A stretch of DNA of 64,000 nucleotides, taken from Pseudoduganella armeniaca. Lineage in GTDB: Bacteria; Pseudomonadota; Gammaproteobacteria; Burkholderiales; Burkholderiaceae_D. This document shows, piece by piece, positions 27,000 to 36,077 of this stretch. The notes beneath the pieces are model-generated. The model did no database searches. It worked only from the letters and a program-made list of their open reading frames with translations, and was not told the origin of the DNA. Where the stretch lies: NCBI RefSeq assembly GCF_003028855.1, contig NZ_CP028324.1, positions 2,976,001-3,040,000 of the forward strand. The letters run 5' to 3'. The translations under genes and the position numbers were made by a program. Numbering within the stretch: the first letter of the stretch is position 1; every line of letters begins with the position of its first letter.

Positions 27000-28073
27000 T
27001 CAGAAGTAGGACAAGCCCAAAGCCGCCTTGACCTCATCGGCCGTCTGCGCCGCCACCTCGCGCGCGCGCATCGTGCCATCTTTGAGCAACTGCATCACAT
27101 AACCCTTGTCCTTGGCAAACTCCTCGCGCCGCGCGCGGATCGGGCCCAGCATCTCCTGCAGCACCGCTTCCAGGCGCTTCTTGACGATCGAGTCGCCCAG
27201 GCCGCCGCGCACGTAATGCGCCTTCATCTCTTCCAGCGCCGCCTTGTCCGGATCGAACGCGTCCAGGTAGATGAACGCCACGTTGCCTTCCAGGTGGCCG
27301 GGGTCCTGCACGCGCAGGTGCAGCGGGTCGGTATAAACCTTCTTGACGGCGGCCGTGATCTCGTCGGCCGAGGCGCCCAGGTTGATGGTATTGCCCAGCG
27401 ATTTGCTCATCTTGGCCTTGCCGTCGATGCCCGGCAGGCGGCCGATTTCCGGCACCAGCGCCTTGCACTCGACCAGCACGTCCTTGCCCGCCAGGCGGTT
27501 GAAGCGGCGCACGATCTCGTTGGTCTGCTCGATCATCGGGATCTGGTCCTCGCCCACCGGCACGATCGAGGCCTTGAAGGCGGAGATGTCGGCGGCCTGC
27601 GAGGCCGGGTAGGTCAGGAAGCCGGCCGGGATGTCGCGCTCGAAGCCGCGCAGCACGATTTCCGCCTTCACCGTCGGGTTGCGCTCCAGGCGCGCCACCG
27701 TGACCATGTTCAGGTAATAGAACGTCAGCTCGGCCAGTTCCGGGATCTGCGACTGGATCAGGATCGTCGACTTGGCCGGATCGATGCCGACGGCCAGGTA
27801 GTCCAGCGCCACCTCGACGACGTTGCGGTGCACCTTGTTGGTGTCGTCCATATTGTCCGTCAGCGCCTGCGAGTCGGCCAGCATGATGTACTGCTTGTAC
27901 TGGTGCTGGTACTCGACGCGGCTGCGCAAGCTGCCCACGAAGTGGCCCAGGTGCAGCGGGCCGGTGGGGCGGTCGCCCGTCAGGATGACGGCAGGCGTCT
28001 TGCTCTTGGCCGCGTCGGCGGCGCTGATCACGGAGGATTCGGCGGATTCAGTGGATGCGGTGGTATCGGTCAT
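27000..28073 (-). CDS. trpS: Tryptophan--tRNA ligase
   Basis: A 357-residue class I aminoacyl-tRNA synthetase. The HIGH-like motif is LHLGHFVG and the KMSKS motif is exact (GKAKMSKSLGN). Other family blocks: LADSQALTDN, ALDYLAVGIDPAKSTIL and VPVGEDQIPMIEQTNEI. The N-terminus has a serine/alanine-rich extension of about 25 residues before ILTGDRPTG. The ATG at 28073 is used; the open frame continues upstream without family sequence. Attaches tryptophan to its tRNA in the cytoplasm. Confidence 0.96.
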   Translation of the reverse strand: MTDTTASTESAESSVISAADAAKSKTPAVILTGDRPTGPLHLGHFVGSLRSRVEYQHQYKQYIMLADSQALTDNMDDTNKVHRNVVEVALDYLAVGIDPAKSTILIQSQIPELAELTFYYLNMVTVARLERNPTVKAEIVLRGFERDIPAGFLTYPASQAADISAFKASIVPVGEDQIPMIEQTNEIVRRFNRLAGKDVLVECKALVPEIGRLPGIDGKAKMSKSLGNTINLGASADEITAAVKKVYTDPLHLRVQDPGHLEGNVAFIYLDAFDPDKAALEEMKAHYVRGGLGDSIVKKRLEAVLQEMLGPIRARREEFAKDKGYVMQLLKDGTMRAREVAAQTADEVKAALGLSYF

Positions 28074-28309
28074 GGCGGTCTTGGTTCGGTTGTCCCGGCC
28101 CGGCCGCGCCAATGAAAACGCCACCTGGCAGGGGCGGCGTTGAGATCGAAATCACATCACTTTGCAGTGGCCGCGCGCTGGGAGCGGCGCCACCAGGGCG
28201 TGGCGGTGCGGTCGGCGTGATGGGATTGATGGAAATTCATGCCGGTATGTTTACAGGTTGGCGCCGCCCTGTCAAGCAGCGGGCGGCGCCACGCTGCCGG
28301 CGCCCCGCC

Positions 28310-28702
28310 TCAGTGGCGGCGCGGATTGTCCGGACGGTCGTCGTGGCGGTTCGGCACGCCGTCGCCGTCGCGGTCGCGGTCGTGGCGGTTCGCCACGCCG
28401 TCGTGGTCGCGGTCACCGGCGCGCCAGCCGCCACGCTCGAACTCCCAGCGGCCATTGCGTTCATGCCAGGCCGGCGCATTCCAGCGCTGGCCGGCGCGCG
28501 TGCGCACATATTCGCCGCGGTGCCAGGTGTAGCGGTGGCCGCTCCACTGCCAGTAGCCGGGTGTCCAGGCGTAGCCGGGGCGGGCGGCCGGCACGTGTTC
28601 ATGGCGCGGCGGCGGCGGCGCCTCGCGCACGATAATCACGGCGGCACTGGCAGCCAGGGGGAGGGCGGTGGCAAGCAGGGTGGCGATCAGCAGTTTTTTC
28701 AT
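28310..28702 (-). CDS. YXWGXW-type exported protein with calcium-binding-like repeats
   Basis: A 130-residue secreted protein with signal peptide (LLIATLLATALPLAASA), a YXWGXW-like tryptophan/tyrosine segment (YAWTPGYWQWSGHRYTW) and a C-terminal tail of DxDGxxNRxD repeats (DRDHDGVANRHDRDRDGDGV). The repeats resemble thrombospondin type-3 calcium-binding loops. A larger paralogue lies at 35355. Function unknown; likely on the cell surface or in the periplasm. GGAGCCC precedes the ATG. Confidence 0.82.
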   Translation of the reverse strand: MKKLLIATLLATALPLAASAAVIIVREAPPPPRHEHVPAARPGYAWTPGYWQWSGHRYTWHRGEYVRTRAGQRWNAPAWHERNGRWEFERGGWRAGDRDHDGVANRHDRDRDGDGVPNRHDDRPDNPRRH

Positions 28703-28853
28703 GATGGGCTCCTCGGGTTGGGATGGCTCCATGATGAGGGCCAGGTGTAACGCCCGTGTGCCCGCTGTCATTTAGCTTGTAAGCAATTGTTTCGTTGCAT
28801 ACATGGCAACTGCACGGTAGTATGTTTATTTTCAAAACAATACCGGAGATCCC

Positions 28854-30749
28854 ATGCGCCTGCGCACCCTTGCCCTGGCTTCGTCACTGCTCGCCGCGTC
28901 CGCCTGGGCGCAGACCCCGCCGATGGCGCCCGATATCGGCGCCAGGTTCGAGGCGCCGAGCGAAGCCAACGACTACGTCAAGCGCGTCGTCATGATTCCG
29001 ATGCGCGACGGCGTCAAGCTGCACACGATCATCCTGGTGCCGAAGGGGGCGCAACGCGCGCCGATGCTGCTGACGCGCACGCCGTACAACGCGGCCGGGC
29101 GCACCAGCCGCGCCGTCAGCCCGAACATGCTCGCCACGCTGCCGCCGGGCGACGAGACGATGGTGCGGGCCGGCTACATCCGTGTGTTCCAGGACGTGCG
29201 CGGCAAGTACGGCTCGGAAGGCGACTACGTGATGACGCGGCCGCTGCGCGGGCCGCTGAACAACACCAGGACCGACCACGCGACCGACGCCTGGGACACG
29301 ATCGAGTGGCTGGTCAAGAACGTCAAGGAAAGCAACGGCAAGGTCGGCATGCTGGGTTCCTCGTACGAGGGCTTCACGGTGCTGATGGCGCTGGCCGATC
29401 CCCATCCGGCGCTGAAGGTGGCGGTGCCGATGAGCCCCATGGTGGACGGCTGGCGCGGCGACGACTGGTTCCATAACGGCGCCTTCCGCGTCAACACGCT
29501 GCACTACATCGCCAGCCAGACCACGGCGCGCGGCAGCGGCAGCGAGCTGGCGACCGGGGTCTACGACGACTACGACAGCGTGCTGCGGGGCGGCTCGGTG
29601 GCCGACTATGCCAGGCAGTTCGGCCTGGACAAGCTGAACTTCACGAAAAAGCTGTTCGAGCACCCGGCCTACGACAGCTACTGGCAGCACCAGGCGCTCG
29701 ACCGCATCCTGGGCGCGCGCAAGCTGACGGTGCCGACCATGACGGTGGTCGGCCAGTGGGACCAGGAGGACATCTACGGCGCCTACGCCGTCTACAGCGC
29801 GCTGGAAGCGCAGGACCAGGACAACCAGCGCAATTACCTGGTGATCGGGCCGTGGCGCCACAGCGGCGTCAACTACGACGGCTCCAGCCTGGGCGCCTTG
29901 AAGTTCACCGGCGACACGGCGCTGGAGTTCCGGCGCGACTTCATGCAGCCCTTCCTCGACCAGTACCTGAAGGACGGCGCGCCGGTGGCGGACACGCCGC
30001 CGGTGCTGTCCTACCAGACCGGCACCAACCGCTGGCAGCGGCTGGGGCAATGGCCGCTGGCGGCGTCGACGTCGACGGTCTACCTGCAGCACGGCTTCGG
30101 GCTGGACTTCAAGCAGCCCACGGCTGGCGCGGCCTACGACGACTACGTATCCGATCCGGCCAAGCCGGTGCCGTTCGTGCCGCGCCCGGTGCGCATGGGC
30201 GACCGCGACGTCTGGCAGCCATGGCTGGTGCGCGACCAGCGCTTCGTGGCGGACCGGCCGGACGTGTTGAGTTACGTATCGGCGCCGCTGAAGGCGCCGA
30301 TGCAGCTGGCCGGCGCGCCGGTCGTCAACCTGTTCGCCGCCACGACGGGCACGGATGCCGACTGGGTGGTCAAGCTGATCGACGTCTATCCGGACGAGAT
30401 GCCGAACCAGCCGGCCATGGGCGGGTTCCAGCTGCCGCTGGCGATGGACATCCTGCGCGGCCGCTACCGCAACAGCCTGGAGAGCCCGGCGCCGGTGGTG
30501 GCGGGCCAGCTCGAGCGCTACCGCTTCGCGCTGCCGAACGTGAACCACGTGATCCAGCCGGGCCACCGGCTGATGGTGCAGATCCAGTCCAGCTGGTTCC
30601 CGCTGTACGACCGCAATCCGCAAAGCTACGTGCCGAACATCTTCCACGCCAAGCCAGGCGACTACGTCAAGGCGACGCAGCGGGTGTATCACGCGCCCGA
30701 TGCCGCCAGCTCGGTCGAGCTGCCTGTCGTGGTGCATCCGCCATTTTGA
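28854..30749 (+). CDS. CocE/NonD-family hydrolase (S15-type)
   Basis: A 631-residue exported alpha/beta hydrolase. A signal peptide (ALASSLLAASAWAQ) precedes the catalytic domain. The nucleophile lies in GKVGMLGSSYEGFTVL (GxSYxG). The later GPWRHSGVN holds the probable catalytic histidine, and the last 200 residues form the jelly-roll domain with PNVNHVIQPGHRLMVQI. The family includes cocaine esterase, glutaryl-7-ACA acylase and X-Pro dipeptidyl peptidases. Substrate unknown. It is followed by a long perfect hairpin. Confidence 0.92.
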   Translation: MRLRTLALASSLLAASAWAQTPPMAPDIGARFEAPSEANDYVKRVVMIPMRDGVKLHTIILVPKGAQRAPMLLTRTPYNAAGRTSRAVSPNMLATLPPGDETMVRAGYIRVFQDVRGKYGSEGDYVMTRPLRGPLNNTRTDHATDAWDTIEWLVKNVKESNGKVGMLGSSYEGFTVLMALADPHPALKVAVPMSPMVDGWRGDDWFHNGAFRVNTLHYIASQTTARGSGSELATGVYDDYDSVLRGGSVADYARQFGLDKLNFTKKLFEHPAYDSYWQHQALDRILGARKLTVPTMTVVGQWDQEDIYGAYAVYSALEAQDQDNQRNYLVIGPWRHSGVNYDGSSLGALKFTGDTALEFRRDFMQPFLDQYLKDGAPVADTPPVLSYQTGTNRWQRLGQWPLAASTSTVYLQHGFGLDFKQPTAGAAYDDYVSDPAKPVPFVPRPVRMGDRDVWQPWLVRDQRFVADRPDVLSYVSAPLKAPMQLAGAPVVNLFAATTGTDADWVVKLIDVYPDEMPNQPAMGGFQLPLAMDILRGRYRNSLESPAPVVAGQLERYRFALPNVNHVIQPGHRLMVQIQSSWFPLYDRNPQSYVPNIFHAKPGDYVKATQRVYHAPDAASSVELPVVVHPPF

Positions 30750-30755
30750 ACCCCA

Positions 30756-30806
30756 GGGACAGGCTCCTACCTGCCGGTCGCAGACCCGCAGGTAGGAGCC
30801 TGTCCC
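30756..30806. terminator. Long perfect hairpin between convergent genes
   Basis: A perfect 19-bp stem (GGGACAGGCTCC... paired with ...GGAGCCTGTCCC) with a 13-base loop, 6 bases after the CocE stop and 55 bases before the MFS stop on the other strand. Likely a bidirectional terminator or REP-like element; it shares the GACAGGC core with other hairpins in the window. Confidence 0.7.
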
Positions 30807-30861
30807 CGGTGCTATGAAGGTCGAACACCCTCAGGCAGGTGCTTGTCACCAGCGTTTGCTC

Positions 30862-32120
30862 TTACTGCGCCGGCTTCAGGTGGATGTGATGGTCGCGGAA
30901 GTACTTGCGCGCGACCGCGATGGCGATGGCCTGCATCGCCGCGCAGACGAAGAAGGTGACGCCGATGCGCCAGTCCGATGGCGGCAGGTGGCTCACTTTG
31001 CCCAGCAGCACGCCGCCCACCAGCGGCATCACGATGACGCCCACACTGCCGATCGACTGCAATGAGCCCATCAACTCGCCCTGTTCGTCGGCTGGCGTGG
31101 CCTTCGACACGATGCCTTGCAACGCCGGGCCGGCGGCGAATGCCAGCAGGTTGCACAGGATGAAGACGTACATCATCCAGCCCTGCGTGGCCAGGCCGTA
31201 CAGCAGGTAGGTGATGGCGCCCGAGGTCAGCCCCAGCAGCGACAGACGCACCTCGCCGAATTGACGGATGAAGACGCCCAGCAGGCCGGCCTGCACCACG
31301 GCCGCCGCCAGGCCCACGCAGAACAGCGCCAGGCCATTCTGGCTGGGCGTCCAGCCGAAGCGGAAATTGGTGTACAGCACCCAGGTCGAATGCAGCATCA
31401 TCTGCGCCAAGGTCACCAGCGTGTAGACGATGACGAGGCCGCGGATGTCCTGCCGGCGCGCCAGCTTGATCAGGCCCGCCAGCGGGTTGACGCGGGTCAG
31501 GCGGAACTTGCCGCGCCGCGCCTGCGGCAGCGATTCCGGCACTAAGAACCAGCCGTAGGCGAAGTTCGCGGCCGACAGCGCGGCGGCCACGTAGAACGGC
31601 AGGTGCAGGTCGATGCCGCCCAACAGGCCCCCAGCATCGGCCCGGCGATGAATCCGAGACCGAAGGCGGCGCCGATCTTGCCGAAGCTCTTGGCGCGATT
31701 GTCGTGCGTCGAGATGTCCGACGCGTAGGCCGATGCCACCGACATGCTGGCCGATGACATGCCGCCGATGACGCGGCCGATGAACAGGCAGGCCAGGTTC
31801 GGCGCCCATGCCGTGGCCAGGAAGTTCAGGCTCATGCCCGCCATCGAGTACAGCAGCACGGGGCGCCGGCCGATGCGGTCGCTGATCGCCCCCAGCATCG
31901 GCATGAAGATGAACTGCATCAGGCCGAAAGTGGCACCGAGGATGCCGTACCACAGCGTCTGTTCCTCGCGCGAGCCCACGTACTCGCCCACCAGGATCGG
32001 CAGCACCGGCACGATCAGGCCGACGCCCAGCATGTCGATGAATACGCAGACGAGGACAAAACCCAGCCTGCCGGGCGATGCGGCGGCGACGAGGGCGGGG
32101 TCGGGACGGGAATCGTTCAT
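30862..32120 (-). pseudogene. MFS transporter (TCR/Tet type), frameshifted
   Basis: Two frames join to a 419-residue, 12-helix transporter. The N-terminal part has VCVFIDMLGVGLIVPVLPIL, the loop motif GAISDRIGRRPVLL and GFIAGPMLG. The C-terminal part, in another frame, continues GGLLGGIDLHLPFYVAAALS and runs to HIHLKPAQ. One extra G in the run of five (plus-strand CCCCC at 31628-31632) restores the frame. Tet-like members export drugs, but sequence alone does not give a substrate. It is 24 bases downstream of an HD-domain gene on the same strand. Real loss, slippage-based switching, or a sequencing error are all possible. Confidence 0.85.
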
Positions 32121-32144
32121 GGTCGGAAGTCGATGGGTGAAGGG

Positions 32145-32804
32145 TCAGGCGCCTTGCCATTCGGCGATGAAGGCGGCGCGGAAGTCCTGCAGCTGGCGCA
32201 GCCTGGTTTCGCCCAGGCGCCGGCCGGCGTCGGTGCGCATCGTGGCGGGCAGGGTGGCCAACTTGACGACGATGTGGTCGAGCGAATAGGCCTTGTCGTC
32301 CAGCGCCCGGTGCAGGCCGGCGGGATCGCTGTCGTGCGCCAGCGCGCTGCCCATGCGCCCGGCCGTGTAGAACATGCGTGCCAGGCCGACGGCACCCAGC
32401 GCGTCGAGCCGGTCGGCGTCCTGCACGATGCGCGCCTCGATGGTGTGCGGCTCCAGGTTGGCCGAGAAGCTGTGCGTCTCGATCGCGTGCGCCACGCCGG
32501 GCAGCAGGTCGGCCGGGAAGCCCAGCGCCGCCAACTGGGCGCATGCCAATTGCGCGGCCTGGCGCGAGGCCAAGTGGCGCTCCGGATGGTTCTTCGGCAG
32601 GTTCACCAGGTCGTGCAGATAGCAGGCCGCGAGCACGACCAGGGCATCGGCCTGGGCATGATCGGCCAGCAGGCGACGCGCGTTGCCCCACACGCGGTGC
32701 AGGTGGTTGAGGTCATGGGCGCCATCGTCGCCGGCCGCGACGCGGGCCAACGCTTCGAGGCGGGGTTGCCAATCGGATAACAAGTCGCTGTGTTTCAGAT
32801 TCAT
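32145..32804 (-). CDS. HD-domain phosphohydrolase
   Basis: A 219-residue protein with the HD-superfamily metal ligands visible: HDLNHLHRVW, ACYLHDLVNLPKNHPER (the HD pair), AHAIETHSFSA and VQDADRLDALGAVG. It resembles YedJ-type predicted phosphohydrolases. The substrate may be a nucleotide or phosphorylated metabolite. It is the first gene of a probable two-gene unit with the MFS gene. Confidence 0.88.
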   Translation of the reverse strand: MNLKHSDLLSDWQPRLEALARVAAGDDGAHDLNHLHRVWGNARRLLADHAQADALVVLAACYLHDLVNLPKNHPERHLASRQAAQLACAQLAALGFPADLLPGVAHAIETHSFSANLEPHTIEARIVQDADRLDALGAVGLARMFYTAGRMGSALAHDSDPAGLHRALDDKAYSLDHIVVKLATLPATMRTDAGRRLGETRLRQLQDFRAAFIAEWQGA

Positions 32805-33000
32805 CGGTGATAAGCATATGCGCGCGGTCTTGCATTGTGCCATGAACCGCCGCCGGACAGTGCCAAGCCGACAAGATCGGCAGGATTTGATTATTGCCTC
32901 GTGGAATTTTTATCGCCAAATATCTTGGCTTACGGTAACATTTGATCTGTCAATCAACGTCCGCGACCGCGTTCCGGTCGCGCAGGCCACAGGAAACGCC

Positions 33001-33483
33001 ATGTCCCACACCGAAACCGCCACGCCAACACTGCCTTCCGAATACCTTGCCTTCACCCTGGGCAAGGAGGAATACGGCATCGACATCCAGAAAGTGAGCG
33101 AGATCCGCAGCTACGAGAACCCGACGCGGATCGCCAGCGCGCCCGAGTTCGTCAAGGGCGTGCTCAACCTGCGCGGCATCATCGTGCCGATCGTCGACAT
33201 GCGCATCCGCTTCGCGCTGGGCACGCCGGACTACGGCCCGTTTACCGTCGTGATCATCCTCAACATCGGCACGCGCGTGGTCGGCATGGTGGTCGATGCC
33301 GTGTCGGACGTGACCACCTTGACGCCCGAGCAGATCAAGGCCGCGCCCGACATGGGCTCGACCCTGAACACGGAACATATCGTCGGGCTGGGGACGGTGG
33401 AAGAGCGCATGCTGATCCTGGTGGACATCGACAAGCTGATGTCGAGCGAAGAGATGGGACTGATCGAACGACTCGCTGCCTGA
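33001..33483 (+). CDS. cheW: Chemotaxis coupling protein CheW
   Basis: A 160-residue CheW domain protein: YLAFTLGKEEYGIDIQKVSE at the start, FVKGVLNLRGIIVPIVDMRI in the middle and VGLGTVEERMLILVDIDKLM near the end. It links methyl-accepting receptors to CheA. No cheA or receptor gene is adjacent, so this is a solitary copy. The ATG at 33001 gives the family length; the open frame extends into the upstream region but without family sequence there. Confidence 0.93.
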   Translation: MSHTETATPTLPSEYLAFTLGKEEYGIDIQKVSEIRSYENPTRIASAPEFVKGVLNLRGIIVPIVDMRIRFALGTPDYGPFTVVIILNIGTRVVGMVVDAVSDVTTLTPEQIKAAPDMGSTLNTEHIVGLGTVEERMLILVDIDKLMSSEEMGLIERLAA

Positions 33484-33549
33484 GCGGCACCACCATCCTG
33501 GCACGGTGCAGCGACGGTCAGCGCGTGCCGCGCCGCGGTGACGGGAGCA

Positions 33550-34044
33550 TCAAGCCTCGCCGGTTCCTGCGGCCAGTGCGCGCTGCGACAAGCAGTCCGC
33601 GGCGCCATTGCGATGCCGCGGCACCCAGCGCAGCGCCACGTCCCCGATGCGCGCCAGCAGCGCCGTCGCCGCCGCCCGGTGATGGGCCAGGCTGGCGGCG
33701 CCGGCACCGGCGGGCAGCAGCATGTCGTGCACCACGACCTGGCTGTCGCCATACGCGACCAGCCGCGCCACGCCGCGCGCGGCCGCTTCTTCCAGCAATC
33801 CGATCAAGGCCAGGTACTCGGCATCGGCGCTGCTGCCGTCGGCGGCGCGGCGGCTGATCTCGATGCGTTCGCCGCCCGGCCCCAGCAACAAAGCGCCGAT
33901 GCCGATGCGGCCCGGATTGGGCGTGGCCGAGCCATCGAACCAGGCCTGCCATTGATCAGGCGCGGGCGGCACGGCGCGGCGCGCCAGGCGGGCGGCGACG
34001 GCCAGGGCTTGCATGGCGGCTTTGCGGGAGAGGGGCTGGGTCAT
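33550..34044 (-). CDS. RNase HI-like protein
   Basis: A 164-residue RNase H fold protein. The four acidic catalytic residues are visible: D in FDGSATPNPG, E in SADAEYLALI, D in LVAYGDSQVVV and D in VPRHRNGAADCLS. It has about 30 extra N-terminal residues (helical) and lacks the basic handle of standard RNase HI, as in the reverse-transcriptase-like RNase H subgroup. It would cut RNA in RNA-DNA hybrids. Convergent with cheW. Confidence 0.85.
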   Translation of the reverse strand: MTQPLSRKAAMQALAVAARLARRAVPPAPDQWQAWFDGSATPNPGRIGIGALLLGPGGERIEISRRAADGSSADAEYLALIGLLEEAAARGVARLVAYGDSQVVVHDMLLPAGAGAASLAHHRAAATALLARIGDVALRWVPRHRNGAADCLSQRALAAGTGEA

Positions 34045-34076
34045 GGGCAGGGCAGCAGGTAGAACGTTCCACCTGC

Positions 34077-34105
34077 GCCGTGGGCACGCATCGCGTGCCC
34101 ACGGC
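34077..34105 (-). terminator. Hairpin after the lipoprotein gene
   Basis: A perfect 13-bp stem (CCGTGGGCACGC with GCGTGCCCACGG plus one closing pair) around a 3-base loop, 5 bases beyond the lipoprotein stop. There is no T-run on that strand, so it may act as a terminator or an mRNA 3'-end stabiliser. Confidence 0.6.
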
Positions 34106-34110
34106 TGGCG

Positions 34111-35181
34111 TCATTTGTGATTGTACTTCCAGTTGTCCGTGCCGACGAGATTCGACGCGGGCCCTTGCAACAGCATGGGACTGTCCGCCTTGCCGTGGAA
34201 GCGGGCCTCGCCGTTGGAGTCGGTTGGAATGCGAACATCGAAATTGCCCTGGGCATCAATCGTGCCGGTGATGCCATGGGTGAACGAGGCGTAGCCGGAC
34301 TTGCACGTGCCGGTGATGTCGCCGGCGGCGCCGATCTGCATGCGGCAGTCGCGCAAGTTGAGCGGCGAATACGCCGACGCCCATTCACCGGCAAAGCGTT
34401 CGACGGCGTCCTTGCGCTTGCGCGTCGCGCCGACCGCATAACCCACCAGCTCTTCGGTCTCGCTGGTCGTCGTGCTGGCGCCGGCCGCGTTGACGGTGAC
34501 GCGGTCGCGCGTGCATTTCACGTCCATGCCGGAGGCCACGTCGCGCCAGCAGACCGAGCGCGTGACGCTGCTGCCGTTCTGCAGGCGGCGGGTGGTTTCG
34601 AATTCGAGGCGGATGGCGGTGAACGTGCCGGCCGCGACCTGCACCGTTTCCGTGGCCGTGGCCTTGCCCTGGACTGTCCAGGTCGCAGGCAGACCGTCCA
34701 GCGTGCAGCCGGAGTAATTCGAGCTTTCCGTCGCACTGGCAGTCCAGCTCGCCCCCACCGTGACCGTCGCCGGCACTTCCGTCAGGGCAGGGCTGAATTT
34801 GGTCGAGCAGCTGCCATTGCCGGAATCGGGGGCGCGCACGGCGACGGCATAGCCATCGGCCAGTTCCTCGCGGCCATGATTTGCTCCATAAGCGCCATAG
34901 CTGACGGTGCGCACCGCGGCGACGCCACCCAGCTCGTAGGCGACGGTACGCAGGTAGTTGCGCGGCTCCACCGGCCGGTTCCAATTCCAGCTGTTCGGTT
35001 TCGCGACGCTTGACCGATAGGTGTAGTAATCGCCGGCCGAAGGCGCCGGCGCGGTGGCCGATTTCGCTTGCGCTACGGGCGTGCCCGGGGTGGCGGACTC
35101 GGACGACCCGGCGTCGCCGCCACCACCACCGCATGCACTGAGGAGAGCCGCGCTGAGCAGCACGGCGATATGGACTTTCAT
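34111..35181 (-). CDS. Lipoprotein of unknown function
   Basis: A 356-residue protein with a lipoprotein signal (VLLSAALLSAC, lipobox LSAC) followed by a run of glycines. The mature part is rich in beta strands, with GDYYTYRSSV near the start and conserved-looking cysteines. The last 90 residues (GEWASAYSPLNLRDCRMQIG onward) look like a separate beta domain. I do not recognise a family. Probably anchored in the outer membrane facing the periplasm. Confidence 0.7.
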   Translation of the reverse strand: MKVHIAVLLSAALLSACGGGGGDAGSSESATPGTPVAQAKSATAPAPSAGDYYTYRSSVAKPNSWNWNRPVEPRNYLRTVAYELGGVAAVRTVSYGAYGANHGREELADGYAVAVRAPDSGNGSCSTKFSPALTEVPATVTVGASWTASATESSNYSGCTLDGLPATWTVQGKATATETVQVAAGTFTAIRLEFETTRRLQNGSSVTRSVCWRDVASGMDVKCTRDRVTVNAAGASTTTSETEELVGYAVGATRKRKDAVERFAGEWASAYSPLNLRDCRMQIGAAGDITGTCKSGYASFTHGITGTIDAQGNFDVRIPTDSNGEARFHGKADSPMLLQGPASNLVGTDNWKYNHK

Positions 35182-35278
35182 GACTCTTCCCTTGGTTGGT
35201 TGACTGCCACCTCTGCGGGTGGGTGTCAAAAAGCAAGGGATGTTACTATAAAATCAATATGGACGTGCGCTTTTTTTT

Positions 35279-35332
35279 GGCGCTGTGCCCCAATGCCAGC
35301 AGGCTACTGCATTGTGATTGGGGCACAGCGCC
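35279..35332. repeat. Perfect 16-bp palindrome flanked by T-runs
   Basis: GGCGCTGTGCCCCAAT and its exact complement enclose a 22-base centre that can pair further (CAAT/ATTG, GCAG/CTGC). The plus strand has eight T directly before and six T just after. It reads as a terminator only on the plus strand, yet no plus-strand gene ends here. It lies between the lipoprotein promoter and the end of the YXWGXW gene. Confidence 0.75.
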
Positions 35333-35354
35333 CTTTTTTGGGTGGTTCGAACCG

Positions 35355-35960
35355 TTAGTTACGGTAGGGATTATTCGGCCGATAGTCGTACCGGTTCGGC
35401 ACCCCATCGCCATCGCGATCGCGGTCGTAGCGGTTCGGCACGCCATCGTGGTCCTGGTCGCGGCCACCGCGCTCGCGCCAGCCGTTATGTTCCCAGGCGC
35501 GCTGCGGCGAGTGATCCCAGCCGCTGTGCCAGCGGCGGTCGTAGCGGCCATCATGGCGGTCGTAGCGGTTCGGCACGCCGTCGCCGTCGCGGTCGCGGTC
35601 ATAGCGGTTCGGCACGCCGTCATGGTCCATGTCGCCGCGCGGGCTGAGGCGGTTCCAGCGGGCTTCCTCGTAGGCCCAGCCGCCGCGCCGCTCCACCCAG
35701 CGCGGTGGCGCGTAGGCGTAGCCGGCGCGTTCGCGCACCCAGTTGCCGCCGTACCATACGTGGCGGCGACCGTCCCAGCCCCAGTAGCCGGGCGCCCACA
35801 CATAGCCGGCGCGGGCGTACGGGATCGCTTCGTAACGCACCGGCGGCGGTGGCGTGCCGATGATCAGGTTGACGTCCACCTGGGCCATCGCCTGCGTCGG
35901 CAGGAATGCGGCCGAGCCGGTGGCCAGGAGGGCGGCTGCAAGGATGGTTGGCTTGATCAT
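35355..35960 (-). CDS. YXWGXW-type exported protein with calcium-binding-like repeats (larger paralogue)
   Basis: A 201-residue exported protein: signal peptide (AAALLATGSAAFLPTQAMA), two tyrosine/tryptophan segments (YVWAPGYWGWDGRRHVW; YAYAPPRWVERRGGWAYEE), then two blocks of DxDGxPNRYD repeats. The block sequence (DHDGVPNRYDRDRDGDGVPN) occurs twice almost unchanged, separated by an arginine/tryptophan linker. The repeats resemble thrombospondin type-3 calcium loops. A smaller paralogue is at 28310. Function unknown. Confidence 0.82.
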   Translation of the reverse strand: MIKPTILAAALLATGSAAFLPTQAMAQVDVNLIIGTPPPPVRYEAIPYARAGYVWAPGYWGWDGRRHVWYGGNWVRERAGYAYAPPRWVERRGGWAYEEARWNRLSPRGDMDHDGVPNRYDRDRDGDGVPNRYDRHDGRYDRRWHSGWDHSPQRAWEHNGWRERGGRDQDHDGVPNRYDRDRDGDGVPNRYDYRPNNPYRN

Positions 35961-36077
35961 GATATTCTCTCCGTATTCGTGGCGGCGGGCTTTTTGCTTG
36001 CCCGATGAAGCCACTATAGCGCGCCACACGGAGGAACTCTGCGCCTGATTCAGTTTCTTACAAATGGGGGAAATTTG

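Noticed and set aside
28310..28440. Short direct repeats considered as a CRISPR array or satellite
   Set aside because: They are in-frame codons for DxDGxxNRxD protein repeats, with no spacers of constant length. The same applies to 35380-35640.
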